Source of the DNA: Micractinium sp. NFX-FRZ
Taxonomy: Eukaryota > Chlorophyta > Trebouxiophyceae > Chlorellales > Chlorellaceae
Length of the DNA: 64,000 nucleotides
Assembly (NCBI GenBank): GCA_029339195.1
Contig: JAPTJF010000003.1
Span: 124,001 to 188,000 of the forward strand
Direction: 5' to 3'
In this document: piece after piece, positions 1-12,000 of the stretch
Numbering within the stretch: the stretch's first letter is position 1
Layout: every line of letters begins with the position of its first letter
Position numbers and translations under genes: made by a program
Notes under the pieces: generated by a model
What the model saw: the letters and a program-made list of their open reading frames with translations, nothing else
What the model was told of the DNA's origin: nothing
The model's database searches: none

Positions 1-3000
1 CGTCGGCCAGGCAGCGACGCCTGGGGGTGCTCCTGCCATCGATCCTTTCAGCCTGGACCACCTGGAGTCGCTGGTCAAGTCGCAGTCCTCGCCGGCGCTG
101 GCGGCGCAGCGGTGGGTGCCGCCTGCGCTGCTGCCGCCGCTGCTTGGTGCCGGCACTCAGCCTGGGGGTGCTGCATTGCATTTGCATGAGCTGCTGCTGG
201 GGGGGGCGTGCGGGCAGCAGCAGCACAAGCCAAACCCCGTTCGATCCTGACCCTCTCGCTGCTTCACCGCTGCTGCTGCTGCTGCCTTGCAGGGGAGCGG
301 GCGGTTCAGCGTCCAGCAGCAGCCTGGGTGGCCTTGGCAGCACCACCAGCAGCAGCCGGCCGGCGACAGCAGGGGTTGTGGCAGGAATGCCTTCAGGTGC
401 GCCAGAAGGCACGCGGTGCTGCAAACTGCTGCTGCTGCCACTGCCGCTCCAGTGCAACGTGCGCAGTGCATGTGCCCGCCCGGTTTCCCCCTGCCGCGGT
501 GTGCGCAAACGTACTGCCGCATGCAGGCGCCAGAGCCATGCACACGCCCCCGATCAACCAACAGCACGTGTCTTTCTCCATGCTCTTGCAGGTGGCGTCG
601 GTGCGTTTGATGACTTGCTAGGAGGCCTGGGCTCCAGCATGCGTGGCGGCGCCTCTATGCGCCTCCCTGGGACAGCATCGCCCAACAAGATACCAGCAGC
701 AGCAGCAGCAGCAACAGCAGCCGAAACGAATGTTGCAACGCCACCGCCTGCGGCAGCACCTGCACTGGCAGCAGCAGCGCCACCGCCGTTTGTTGCGATA
801 GCAGAGGCAGTGGGGCCGCCGCCGCCGGTGGACGAGGATCCCTTTGCTCTCTTCGGCGGCCCGCCGCCTGCTGCGCCGCAGCGCGCCGGCAGCACAGCAG
901 GCAGCATAGGCAGCAACTCTGCAGCAGCGGCAGCAGCAATCCCTGTTGCCAGTGTTGACGACGGATTCCTCGATGCCTTTGCCGCCCCACCGCAGCCTGC
1001 CCAGCCGCAGCCACAGCAGCATGTGATGCTAGCGGCGGCAGCACCAGCGCAGGCAGACAGCCACCCAGATTTTGGGGACTTCCTGGGCTCGGAAGACAGG
1101 GAGATGCCGCCGCCAGTGCCGCCGCCATCGGCAGCGCCACGGCCAGCTCAGCCAGCCCAGCCTGCCCCGCCAAGCGGCAGCTCTTCAGGACGTCCGTCCA
1201 GCGCAGCTGCCGGCCCCACCAGCAGCTTTGGGTATGAGCAGCGCCCGCCCAGCAGCAGCAGCAGCGGGCAGCCGCGGTACCGTGTGTTTGACTTTGTAGA
1301 GGCGGGAGGCGACTCGTTGCCAGGAGCAGCAGCAGGGCCACCGCCAGCAGCGCCAGCAGCGCCAGCAGCAGCAGCAGCAGCGAGGCCTGGGCGTCCCAGC
1401 AGCCGCCTGGGTTCGGGGCCCCTGGAGGACGGCATGCGGGTCGGCGGTGCAGCGGCGGCGCGTCCGCCCCCTGCTGCCGGCCCCGCCGGCGCGCTGCATG
1501 CCGACAGCTATGGCCAGGGGCAGGCGGGCGGCAAGGTGGTCGTCTCTGACCTGAGCCAAAAGGCAGCCAAGGCGCTGTCCAGCGGCACCAAGTGGTTCAT
1601 GAAAGCCAGCAAGACGCTAGTCAGCCAGGTGCAGCAGCGGCTGGACCACGGGCACGGCGGGGCGGCCGGCAGCGGCGGCGGCAGCCCAAGAGCGCCAGCA
1701 GGTGAGCCAGCGCTGGCTGATTGCTGGTGGTGTGGAGCGGGCTGCTGGTGGTGCCGCCTTTCTTGTGCGGGGTTGTGCTGCCTTGTGCACTCGCAGCGGG
1801 CTTGTGTGTGTGTGAGTCATGTCGCACGCTCTGCACCCCGCTGGAGCACTGGGTAGCGCAGCTGGCTGTACGCTGGTGGCATAAGAGCTCTCCCCAGTCA
1901 TGTGTGGCTGCTGCCCTGTGCAGTCCTTCCTTGCCCCCTGTTCCACTGGCCTGCCAACCCGCCGCCCCGTCGTCCCACCCCCACCCGCCCACTTGTCTCG
2001 ACCTTGCTGCCCCCGCAGCCCGGCGGCCGGGCGAGCCCGCGCCCTTCCACTACGACTGGGCTGGACAGCTGTCCCGCGTGTCCCCCAACAGCCGATCGGC
2101 AGCCCTGGGGGCGATGTCAGAGGAGGACAGGCTGGCGGTGCAGGTGAGGGGCAGGGTGTGAGGGGATGTGAGAACGGGGCCGGCAGGGTGAGGGGAGGTG
2201 TCTGCGGTGTCGGTGCACTGCAGGTTCAGAGCAATGTCATTGCAGGGATTGTGAGCATACTGGGCTGGTGGCTTGTGTGGCTGGATAAGTGGTGCCTCAG
2301 GCTCCTGTCCGGCGCATCCCTCCCTGCCTCAAGTCCTGGGGTGGAGCAGTGTTCCAGTCAACTGCGGCTCAACTGCGAGACGCAGCTGCCGGCACTCTGC
2401 CTTCACCCCCTGTCGTTCCCTCTGCCACCCTGCCCTGCCTGGCCCCTGCCCTCGCTCACCAGCCTGCCTCCTCTGCCTCCCTGCCTTCCCCCCGTGCCCG
2501 CCCCCTGCCCGGCCCTGCAGCGTGTGCTGGATGAGTCGGTGCTGGGGGACAGCTTCATGGAGGGGCCTGGGTATGAGGGCTTGGCCGACCCTGATGGCCC
2601 CCAGCAGCAGCCGGCGGCGGCAGCAGCAGAGGCGGCGCAGCGGGAGGGCAGCAGGCACGGCGTGGGCGGGCGCCCAGGCTCGCTGAGCGACGGTGTGAGC
2701 CGCAGCAGCTCGCGCGGCTCTTTGGGTTCGGCAGCGGGCCGACCCGCAGCAGCAGCAGCAGCAGTACCGCCGCCGCCGCCTGCTTACGACCAACTGTTTG
2801 GGCAGGATGAGCCGGCAGCCGCTGCGCCACAGCAGCAGCAGCCGCAACCGGCAGCGACACGTGCTACCGCCGCCCCTGCAGCGGTAGGTGACGACCTGCT
2901 TGGCATGTCAGGGAGCAGCGCAGCGGCGGCGCCTGTCAGTAGCAAGCGAGCGCCAGCGCCGGCAGCAGCAGCAGGCCCCGATGCCGATGCAGACCTGCTC

Positions 3001-5055
3001 GGTTTCAGCGGAGCACCAGCAGCAGCAGCAGCAGCCGGGGCGTCGGCAGCCTCCAGCACCGCCCACATTGACGACCTCTTCTCTGTGCCCGCCTCCCGGC
3101 CAGCACCCAGCGGCACCCGGCCCGCCGGCAGCAGCGGTGCGGCTGCGCCACGCCCGCCAGCGCCCGGCGCCAGCAGCCGTCCGGCATCGGCGCTGGACTC
3201 CATGATTGATTTGGGTGCCGACCTGCCGGCGGTGGACACCACTGGGTTCAGCGAGCTGTACGAGGATAATGCCCAGGTGGGCGGGTGCGGTGGGCGTGAC
3301 TGGGCAAGGCTGTGTGTATGTGTGGGGGGGTGAGGGGGGCTGGCAGGGCGTGCAGCAAGGAGGGGGCAGTTCGCTTCGGCGGAGACCGGGGCAGCAGGAG
3401 AGGGACAAGGGGCCTCGCGTTGCTGGCTTTGAGAGGGCGGTCGGCCTGTGGACGCCCAGGGCTACTTCGGCTCCTGCTTGCGGGCAGTTGGCATGCAGCC
3501 TGGCCGGCAGCCCGACCCACAGCGCTTCCCCTCCAGCCCCTGCTGCGCCTGCGACCGTGCTCCTGCTGCCCTGCGCGCCGCAGGCGGAGGGCGGCGACGC
3601 CAACGAGCCCGAGGTGCGGCGTGCGCTGCGGCAGAAGAAGCTGCAGGAGAAGCACGAGCGCATGATGCGGCAGGTGGGCCCGGGGGGAGGGGGAGGGGGG
3701 ATGAGGAAGGGTGGTGAGGGGCATTGCAAGGATTGGGAAGGGTGGGGGGAGGCATTGCCAGGAAGGGGATGGGGATGGGGAAGGGTGGGGAGAGGCATTG
3801 CCAGGATGGAGAGGGGATGGGGAAGGGGATGGGGAAGGGTGGGGGGGAGGCACCACCAGGATGGGGCTGCATCCAGAGTTGGGCCAGACGGTGCCAGAAG
3901 GCAGATGGAGTGAGGGGCACCAGTGCTGGATGTGTGGCGTGAGCTGGCGCAGGTGAAAAGGGTGCGGTGGGAGCAGCGCCCCTGGGGAAGCTGGGGTATC
4001 GAGGGGTGCTGCGGGGGGCTGCTGGGCAGCGCACCACTCGGGGTCCCGCGCTGGGCGCTTGCCCTGCACATAACAGCAAGCCAGCAGGGCTCCCTCTTGG
4101 CGCGCTGCCCATCCCACGCTTGTTTGCGCACCCACCCTTGACCTTGCTCCGCCTGCATGCCCACGCGCTGCCTCCTGTGCCCCCACCCACACACCTGCAC
4201 CTCTGTGCAGCTGGCGGAGAAGCGGGCGCGCGACGAGGCTGAGGAGGCAGAGAAGAGCGGCAAGGTGGAGTTCCGCACCAGCCTGAAGCCCAAGATCGAC
4301 GCCTGGTCTGCGGGCAAGAAGGACAACATCCGCGCGCTGCTGGCCTCGGTGCACACCGTGCTGTGGGAGGACAGCGGCTGGGTGCAGCCCAGCATGAGCG
4401 ACATGGTGGAGAACGGAAAGGTGGGGCGGGGCTGGGGGTGGGGTGGGGGCGGGGGCAGGTGGGGCGTGGAGTTTGGGGTGGGGTGGAGACTGTGGTGCAC
4501 TTGGTGTGTGTCGTGCGATGGTGGGGGTGGAGGGGCAATGGGGGTTGAAGGCGGTGGGGTGTCGCTGCTGGCCTGGGGGAAGCGGCAATTCTGGTGGCTG
4601 GGGGTGAGGGCGTCGCTGCAGGCTGGCTGTTTGGTGAGAGGTTGGGAGCAGCTGGCCTGCGACCTGGCCTGCTGGAGGCTGCAAAGGCAGGGGAGCGGCC
4701 CGCCCTCGTGTGTGCCGCAGCTTGTGGGAGTGGCCTGCCCGCACACCTGCATGCCAGCCCCTCTAGTCCCACCCTCCCGTGCCTACTCGCATGCCCCCAC
4801 GCCCCCACCCATGTTTCCAGCACCCCCTCCCCTGCTGTCGCACCCCACTTCACACCACCCCACTCCACACCACACCACACCCCACCCCGCCCTGCCCTGC
4901 CACAGGTGAAGCGTGTGTACATGAAGGCCAACCTGGTGGTGCACCCTGACAAGGTCAAGCAGAAGGGGGGCAGCCTGGAGCAGGTGGCCACCGCAGACAT
5001 GGTGTTTGACGTGCTCAAGGCGGCGTGGGGCAAGTTTGAGGCGGCCAACCGGTAG
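1..5055 (+). CDS. Auxilin-like J-domain protein (clathrin uncoating), 5' partial
   Basis: Eight exons join in frame: 2-111, 293-396, 592-1701, 2019-2143, 2521-3276, 3584-3673, 4211-4420, 4906-5055. This gives 884 visible residues; the start lies left of the window. The last two exons encode an auxilin-type J domain: a helical segment with KPKIDAW and [11 protein letters not shown], then [11 protein letters not shown], with the HPD triad at 4942-4950. The J domain sits at the extreme C-terminus, as in plant auxilin-like proteins that recruit Hsc70 to strip clathrin from vesicles. The long middle part is low-complexity (Ala, Gln, Pro, Ser) and carries several short acidic-hydrophobic motifs ([50 protein letters not shown]) of the kind that bind clathrin or adaptors. 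The family call rests on domain placement and J-domain sequence; clathrin binding is inferred. Confidence 0.9.
3716..3862. repeat. G-rich minisatellite in an auxilin-like intron
   Basis: About three imperfect units of 50-60 bases, each with a GAGGCATTGCCAGGA-like core followed by a GGGGATGGGG run, lie wholly inside the intron between 3674 and 4210. Confidence 0.7.
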
Positions 5056-5183
5056 CAGCGCCCTCTGCCTCTGCCTGGCACCCGCGGCCTGCTGGCGGGC
5101 GCGTGGGGCCCCACCTCCTATTCCTTGGATTTGATTCTTGGTTGCCCTTGCCCGCCTCCTGTCCTTGTTCCCACTACTGCTGT

Positions 5184-5203
5184 TGTAAATAAGCCTGTTG
5201 TAA
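5184..5203 (+). terminator. Twin TGTAA polyadenylation signals of the auxilin-like gene
   Basis: TGTAA occurs at 5184-5188 and 5199-5203, about 130-150 bases after the stop codon. TGTAA is the usual chlorophyte polyadenylation signal, so the 3' UTR should end shortly after 5203. Confidence 0.6.
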
Positions 5204-6006
5204 CAGTGTCTAAGCCAAGGAGCACCTTACGCCTTGTTGTTCTTCCGTGGGCTGCCTGCCTCTTCTTTGGCCAGCTGGCATGGCAGCAGGGGAGTCGGTG
5301 AGCACCAGGGGTCACGAGGGGCCCAGGACACAGCGCACCCGAGAACGGAAAGCCTGGCCTCTCCAAATCACTTGCTGCGCCTCGCTAGGGAACCAGGTTA
5401 AGCTTGCTGCAGGTGGGCCACAGTGCCGGGGCCCGGGCCCGGTGCCCAGGCTGCGCGCCCCACCCTCCCACCTCGCAGTGCACGGGACGTCAGCAGTGGC
5501 GGCAGCCTGGCGGCACCGCTCGACAGGAGGCAGCCCGCTGCCCCTCCACCCTCCACGGCTTCCAGGCGGGCCGACCAGGCGCACTGCCTGATACATCCTT
5601 CCACCCCAAAATTGAGCACGTGGAACAGAATCCGGGGACGGAGCTGTCCTGGACCTTCCTGGATCTGTCCCGGATGTCACCGTCACACTGTTTCCTCTCC
5701 CGTGTTCTTACTCCCTGCGTGTTTTACCTCGGTGCCTGACTGTTCTCTCCGCCACTAACCTCTCGCTTGCACTGAGAGTCTGCGCCGGGCGGCCTACGCG
5801 AGGCCCCCTTTCCGCCACTTGCCCCCACCCGCGGCGGTCTGGACGCCTGTCGCCCTGTGCACTCCGGCCACTGTGCCTATCTGCTGCAACAAGAGCAGTC
5901 TACCGGTTGCCCCACCGGCGGTCACATCACATTCACGCCAGATACGCGTCCCAACTTCGTGCACGCCTGTCTACACATGGCCCAGCCCCCGCAACCCCGC
6001 TGCGCG
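5204..6006. other. Intergenic region and upstream region of the secreted protein gene
   Basis: No gene is recognised here. It holds the end of the auxilin-like 3' UTR and the promoter and 5' UTR of the next gene. Two in-frame ATGs at 5857 and 5977 precede the chosen start at 6007, so part of this region could be translated. Confidence 0.5.
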
Positions 6007-9000
6007 ATGCACAGCCTGTGCGCGGCGCTGCTGCTGGCGGCTCTGCTGCTGATGTCAACAGCGCCGTCACCGGCACGGGCGGCCGCCTCCGTCACTGCTT
6101 CCGCCGTCACCTGCCCCACCGGCGCGGGCGTGCTGCCGTCTGGCATGCCCGTGGGCGACCTCAAGACCCACCCCGCCTTCAGAACCAAGATTGAGACGGT
6201 GATGAAGGACTTCCTGCTGAGCTTCATGGCTGGCGGCAACGCCAGCGTGCCCCAGTGGACTCCCCACGACTCGCTCACGCAGCGGCTGCTCGGCTCCAAC
6301 CCCGCCTGCCGCGTGCCCCACAACGGCTTCAGCTGGACCGCCAGCAAGGCGTGCGGAGCCGCGGTCAAGGTGGCCGGAGTGAATGGCATTCAGGTGGGTG
6401 GGCGGTGGGCGGATGTGTGGGTGGGTGCCAAGTGGCTGGCAGTGACCGCGGGCGGGTGACCCCGTTGTCTCACAGCTACAGCTGGGCTGAGTTGGCGGCA
6501 GTGGGCCGGCATCTCCACTGCTGCTACAGTTCTCACGCCGCGGCCTAACCAGCTGCACCCTCCTGGCTCCCGCCGTCCCTGCTGTGGCCGCCCGCAGGTC
6601 AAAATCGACATCACCGGCAACAAGACGCGCTGCTTTGACGCCCGCATGCCCATCGCCAAGCGCTTTGCCCTGGGGGGCACGGTCACCATCTTCCCGCCCA
6701 CCCATAGCATCACCCGCGTGCGCACCCTCAGGCCCGCCCAGCTGGTCAGTCAGAAAGATGCACTGGCGGCATCAGCCGCCTACTGCCGCACGCTGGGCAG
6801 GCAGGCCACACAGGAGGCGGCGCCGCTCAAAGAGCCCGCCCTGCTGCTGCTGGCCCGCCACTGGTTTGGCACCGGCAAGAACGCCACCTGCGACCCTGGC
6901 TTTAGCATCATGGGGCACACGACCTCAGACCTGCAGCTCGTGATTGTGGCGGCCTGCGCCAAGGAAGAGCAGCTGAGCGGCGCCGGCGGCACGCTGGGCG
7001 CCACCACCTGGCACCTCAAGATCCATGTGAGCCTGCCTGCCTGCCTGCCTCCCTCCCTGCCTCCCTGCCTCCCTGCCAGTTTGCCTGCCTGCCTGCCTGC
7101 CAGCCTGCATGCCTGCCTGCCAGCCTGCCTGCCTGCCAGCCTGCCTGCCTGCCCGTCTACCTTCCCTCCCTTTCTCCCTCCCTCCCCTCCTGCCTCCTTC
7201 CCTGCCTGCCTCCCTCACTCACCCCCTGCCTCCCTCCCTTCCCCTATTCACCAGCACCCCCTCCCACGTCTCCTCCCCTCTTGCCACCCCCCACTGCAGG
7301 TCAGCAAGGGGTGCCCCAAGCAGGGCAGCAGCGCCAAGCACACGGTTGAGATCGAGGGCGTTATTACTTTCTACGAGCGAATCAACGATGTCACCACCCA
7401 CACTGTGTCCAACCTGTATCCGTCCCCGCCGCCGCCAAAAGTGAGCCCGCCTGCCCGCGCCTGTCCCCGCGGGCCTGTCCCCGCGGGCCTGTCCCCGCGG
7501 GCCCGGTAACCAGTGGAGGGGGCCCCCGCCATGGGGGCCCACACCTCTGCTGGTTTCCTCAACCCACGCCCAAGGGCGTATTCTTCTTCTTCTTCTTTCT
7601 CCCCGCGGGCCTGAATTGAGCAAGTGTACGCCCGTGTGCCAGCTCAGCAGCACCGCCTGCATCCCTGCACACGCCAGTGGAATACCTCTGAGGCTTTTGA
7701 GCACCTCCGAGGCTGCCTGCCAAACGTGGCTTCGCCCCCCGTAGGCTGGGAGCACGGCTGCCCGCACAGAGCAGGCACTTGGCGTCCTCTGCACTGACTT
7801 TGTGCCTCGGCGCTGCCTCCGCTGCTGCAGGCATCATCACCCCGCAAGCCTCCACCGCCGCCGCGGCGCAGCCCCCCGCCCCCGATGCCCAAGCCCCGCC
7901 GCTCCTCCCGCACCCTGCTCTCCACACCCTCCGCAACCAGCGCGCAGCAGCTCGTGCCCGCCGGGCGCCGGCTGCTGGACTCGGTGCCGCCCCCCTCTGC
8001 CTCGGAGACCATCAGCTGCCAGTCTTCCTTTGACTGCGTCTTCTCAACCTTGGACCTCGCCTCTGCGCCCAACAACTTCCCGGGCCTCGTCCTGCCGGTG
8101 GGAGGCCAGAAGGTCAACCTGTTTCAGTACTTCAAGTGAGCAGTACAGCTGTACCGTACAGCTGTGACGGACTGCCAGCTCGTGTACTAGCAGGTGTACT
8201 GCCAATGCAGCTGCTGGTGTAGTGCCAATGCAGCGCCTGCACAGCAGCCTGGCCAGACTGCCAGCTGGGCAGGCCCAGCATGTGACCAGAGGGCCTGATG
8301 CCCCGGCCAGCTGGCAAGCTGCCGCTTCTTGCAAGAGGTCGATGCCCCCGGTGCCCAGTGCCCCGCCGATGGCCTGGCTTGGCTTGGGCTAAGCCTTGCC
8401 GCTGGCTGGGCCTTGCACCGCTTCTGTTGCTCCACCCTCCTTGCCCCTCCCCCATGCCCACCCTTGCTCCCACGCAGCCCGTCCTCCTTTGTCAACGCGG
8501 CCAAGTACTATGGCGGCCAGGCCTTTTGCGCGCTGGCGGTCAAGGGCAGCGAACTGCCGCAGTGGGCCGTGGCCCAGAGCGGCCCCCTCTCCTGGATCAA
8601 CTCCCTCAGCGCCATGGGCCCCGTCACCGACTTTGTCAACATCTTTTCGGGGCTGCCCGTCCAGGCAAGCAGGCAGGGTGGGGAGCATGGGAAGCGTGGG
8701 CAGCATGCATGCCTCAGCAGGCAGCGTGGGCAGCAAGGGCAGCACGTGCAGCATGCATGTCTCAGCCGGCAGCTCTGCTGGCGAGATGCTCCAGCCCCAG
8801 TGCCTGCCCGACTTCCTGCATCTGCATGCATGCCTGCGGCGCGCGAACGCCGTTGCCTGGAGCGCCGCCTGTTATCCGGCGCCGGCCCCGCCCCGGCCCG
8901 CACCCTGTGCGCCACGTGTAATAAACCCTTCCAGACAGCTGGCCGATGGAGCGCTGCTGACCGGGCTGCATTGCACTCACATCTTCGCGCTGCCTGCTGC

Positions 9001-12000
9001 CTCCCGCCTCCTGCAGCCCAACCAATATTATTTGGTCGGTGCCTTTGCCACCGGCATCCCCGGCCTCGCTGAAGTGCCCGGCTTCCCGGGGCCCGTTGAG
9101 ATTGCGGCTGCCATCAACTTTTGCATTGGGGACTACATTTTCGGTGAGAGGGCGATGGGGCGGGGGAGTGGGCGGGCAGGGGGGCTGCCAAGCAGGCAGG
9201 GCGGGGCGGGGCAGGGCGGGCATGGGCGCAGGGTGCGGGCGCAGGCAGCCTTGTGCTTCACAGTCCCCATTCCGCCCCCTTACTGCCCGCCTGCCTGCCC
9301 GCCTGCCTGCCTGCCTGCCTGCCTGCCTGCCGCAGCTGCCCGGAGATCACACTACGCCCTCGCCCCGCCTCACCCACTCGCCACCCTCCCTCCCACGCTC
9401 CCCCTCTGCCTGCCCACTACCCGCCCCCGCCCTGCAATCTTCCAAAGTCCCTTCTCACGTTCGTTCCACGTCGCTCCTCCCACACTCCACCCCGCCCCCG
9501 CCCTGCAGGCTTCAACGGCCTTGAGGTAGAGGTAACCTTTGGCCCCGAGATCCCCATCACCGCCACCATGGCGCTCACCACCATCGCCTATTCCTACCGC
9601 AAGAAGCTGTCCTCCGATGCGCTGGGCGTGCCCAACACCTACTGGTCGCCTGCGGGCGCCCGCACGCTCTCGATTTCTGGCGACTTTTTGGCCACGGTGG
9701 GTTCGCGGGGTGGGCGGGCGGGCGGGTGCTTATGGTTTGCAAGTTGGCAACTGCTGCGCAGCGCTGCGCAGCGCTGTGCTGGTGGGCGGGCAGGTGGGCA
9801 GTGGGCAGTGGGCAGTGGGCGCCAAGCGACCCGCTGCAAACAGGGCAGGCAGGTGGGCAGGCTGCCAGGCCTGCATGCTCGACATCGCAGGCTCATGGCA
9901 CCCATCCACTCTTGCACACCTGCACCCACACCCACGCCTGTGCTGTGCATGCTGCGTGTGCCGTGGTTGCTGCAGGCCGACATCAGCGTGGACCTGGGCC
10001 TGAAGGGCAGCGTGGCCGTCAGCATCAACGCCGGCACCTCCCTCCTCATCAACACAGACCCCAACAACAACGGCGTGGGTGAGCGTGCTGCGCCATGCTG
10101 GTCCCGCACTGCGCTGGGCTGGGCTGGGCTGGCTCGCCTGCCCTAGTCCGCTGACAACCCAGCCTTAATGCCCAACCTCACTGCTCGACCTCCCTGCCCC
10201 GCCCGGCTTTCCCTGCCGTGCCTCCCCGTCTCCCGCAGGCACCACCCCCGACTTCCAAGCCCTCGTCGACATGACTGCCGGCCCCTCCATTGACCTGCTG
10301 GACGGCCAGATCAGCATCGACCTGTCCGCCCTGGCCAGCGCCGAAATCACGCTGCTCGCCTCGTACATATCTGCGTCCAACTACACGTTTGCTTACCGCA
10401 TGACCGGCGCCTTCTCGGTCACCGACTTCCTCAACACTGTGCCTGACGTGAGGCAGCCAGCCGGCCAGCCGGCCAGCCAACCAAGCTAACTGCCCAGCCG
10501 CCCAGCCTGCCTGCCTGCCTGCCTGCGTTCTCTGCTCTGCCGTCTCTGGCCCGCCCTGCCATTCACCAGCATATGCCGCCGGCGCTGACGATGCCTGCCT
10601 GCCTGTCTGCGTGCCCACACGTTTCTGCCTGCCTGCCGCAGATGCCCGGCGCAGTCGCCAAGTACATTGGCATGATGTACCCGTCGGCATCAGGCAGCGT
10701 GAATGTAAGTGGGAGCGAGCTGCAGGCGGGCAGGCCGGCCGGCAGTCTGCGCGCCTCGCGCAAGCGGGGGCGAGGCGGAGGGGCAGAGGTCGTGCAAGCG
10801 GCAGATCATGAATGAAATGGTTGTGGTGCCGCGCCCCAAATCATCCGCCCACTGTTTGCCCCCCTGCATAGCAGCCCGGGCTTCCGGTGCGTCCCTCACC
10901 CCACCCTTACACCCAAACCTCCTCCTTACGGTTGTTGCCTGCCTGCCTGCCTGCTCTGCTTGCTCTGCCCCACATGCCCCGGCGCCTGCAGGTATACATT
11001 GACCAGAGCAGCTGGGGCATGCTGATGGACTTCACAGGCGACTATGGCAACATTTATAGCGCAAGCGCCGGCGCGGTCAGCAAGTACACCAGCCACTTCA
11101 AGGGCCTGGGGGACGTGTTCACACAGATCCTCACTTATGTGCCAGGTGGGCGGGTGCGCCGGTGGGCGGGGGGGCTTGCTGGTGCCGTCGGGCTGTTGTG
11201 GCTGGGTGCCAGCTGGCACGGCTGTTGTGGCTGGGTGCCAGCTGGCGCGGCCACTGCGGTCGGATGCCAGCTGGCTGTGCACTGCAGCCGACCATGCACT
11301 GCAGCTGGTGGCCGGCAGCAGGCAGCTGGGTTCGGGGGCCTCTCGGGCTGGGTGATCAGGCTTGCCTGGTGTGTCCGCAACTTTCGGCGGCAGCTGCAGG
11401 CAGCCCACAGTAGGCAGCTGTTGCGCAGGGAAGTCTCGTCACCCTTGCATCTCGAAGCTCCCCGCTCCACCTGACCTCACACTACGGACACTCACACAAA
11501 CGCTCCTTCTCCTCGCCGCCGAGCGCAGGCTTTGACACCTCTCTCTCTGGCGGCTTTTCCGTGTCGGGGTCCATGACTGGCAATGGCCTGCCCATCAAGG
11601 TGGGGCGGGGCGGGGGCAGGGCTTGAGGCTCCTACGCCGCTAGTCGCGGCCTTGTGTGTTGCGCCCCGCCGCCTCCTGTGCACTGGAAGTCATCCAACCC
11701 GCCTCACCCACACGACATGGTCCCAACTAGAGTCACATTGCACGCCCACTCTTGCCCCCATCCCAACACCTCCCCTCACCCTACCCCACCCCGCCCCACG
11801 ACCCCCCCCACTTGCTACCCCTCCTTCCCTGCAGGCCTCGTTCTGGTCGGGCTCCACCTCTGGCACCTCCAAGCTGGGTGTCTACTTCTGCGATCGTGAC
11901 AGCCAGTGCCCCGGCTCCTCCCTGTGCACCCTCAACGTCTGCTCCACCTTCTCCTGCCCCTCCGGCACCAGCCCCAACGGCCTGCTCTGCTACGCCCCCT

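Noticed and set aside
2908..5114. Very long minus-strand open frames (about 550-614 codons) opposite the auxilin-like gene
   Set aside because: They are Pro/Ser/His-rich shadows of GC-rich coding and intron sequence and lack domain features. The plus-strand exons explain the region fully.
7030..7250. Regular short repeats that might be read as a CRISPR-like array
   Set aside because: They are simple CCTG/CCTC tetranucleotides in an intron, without fixed-length spacers.
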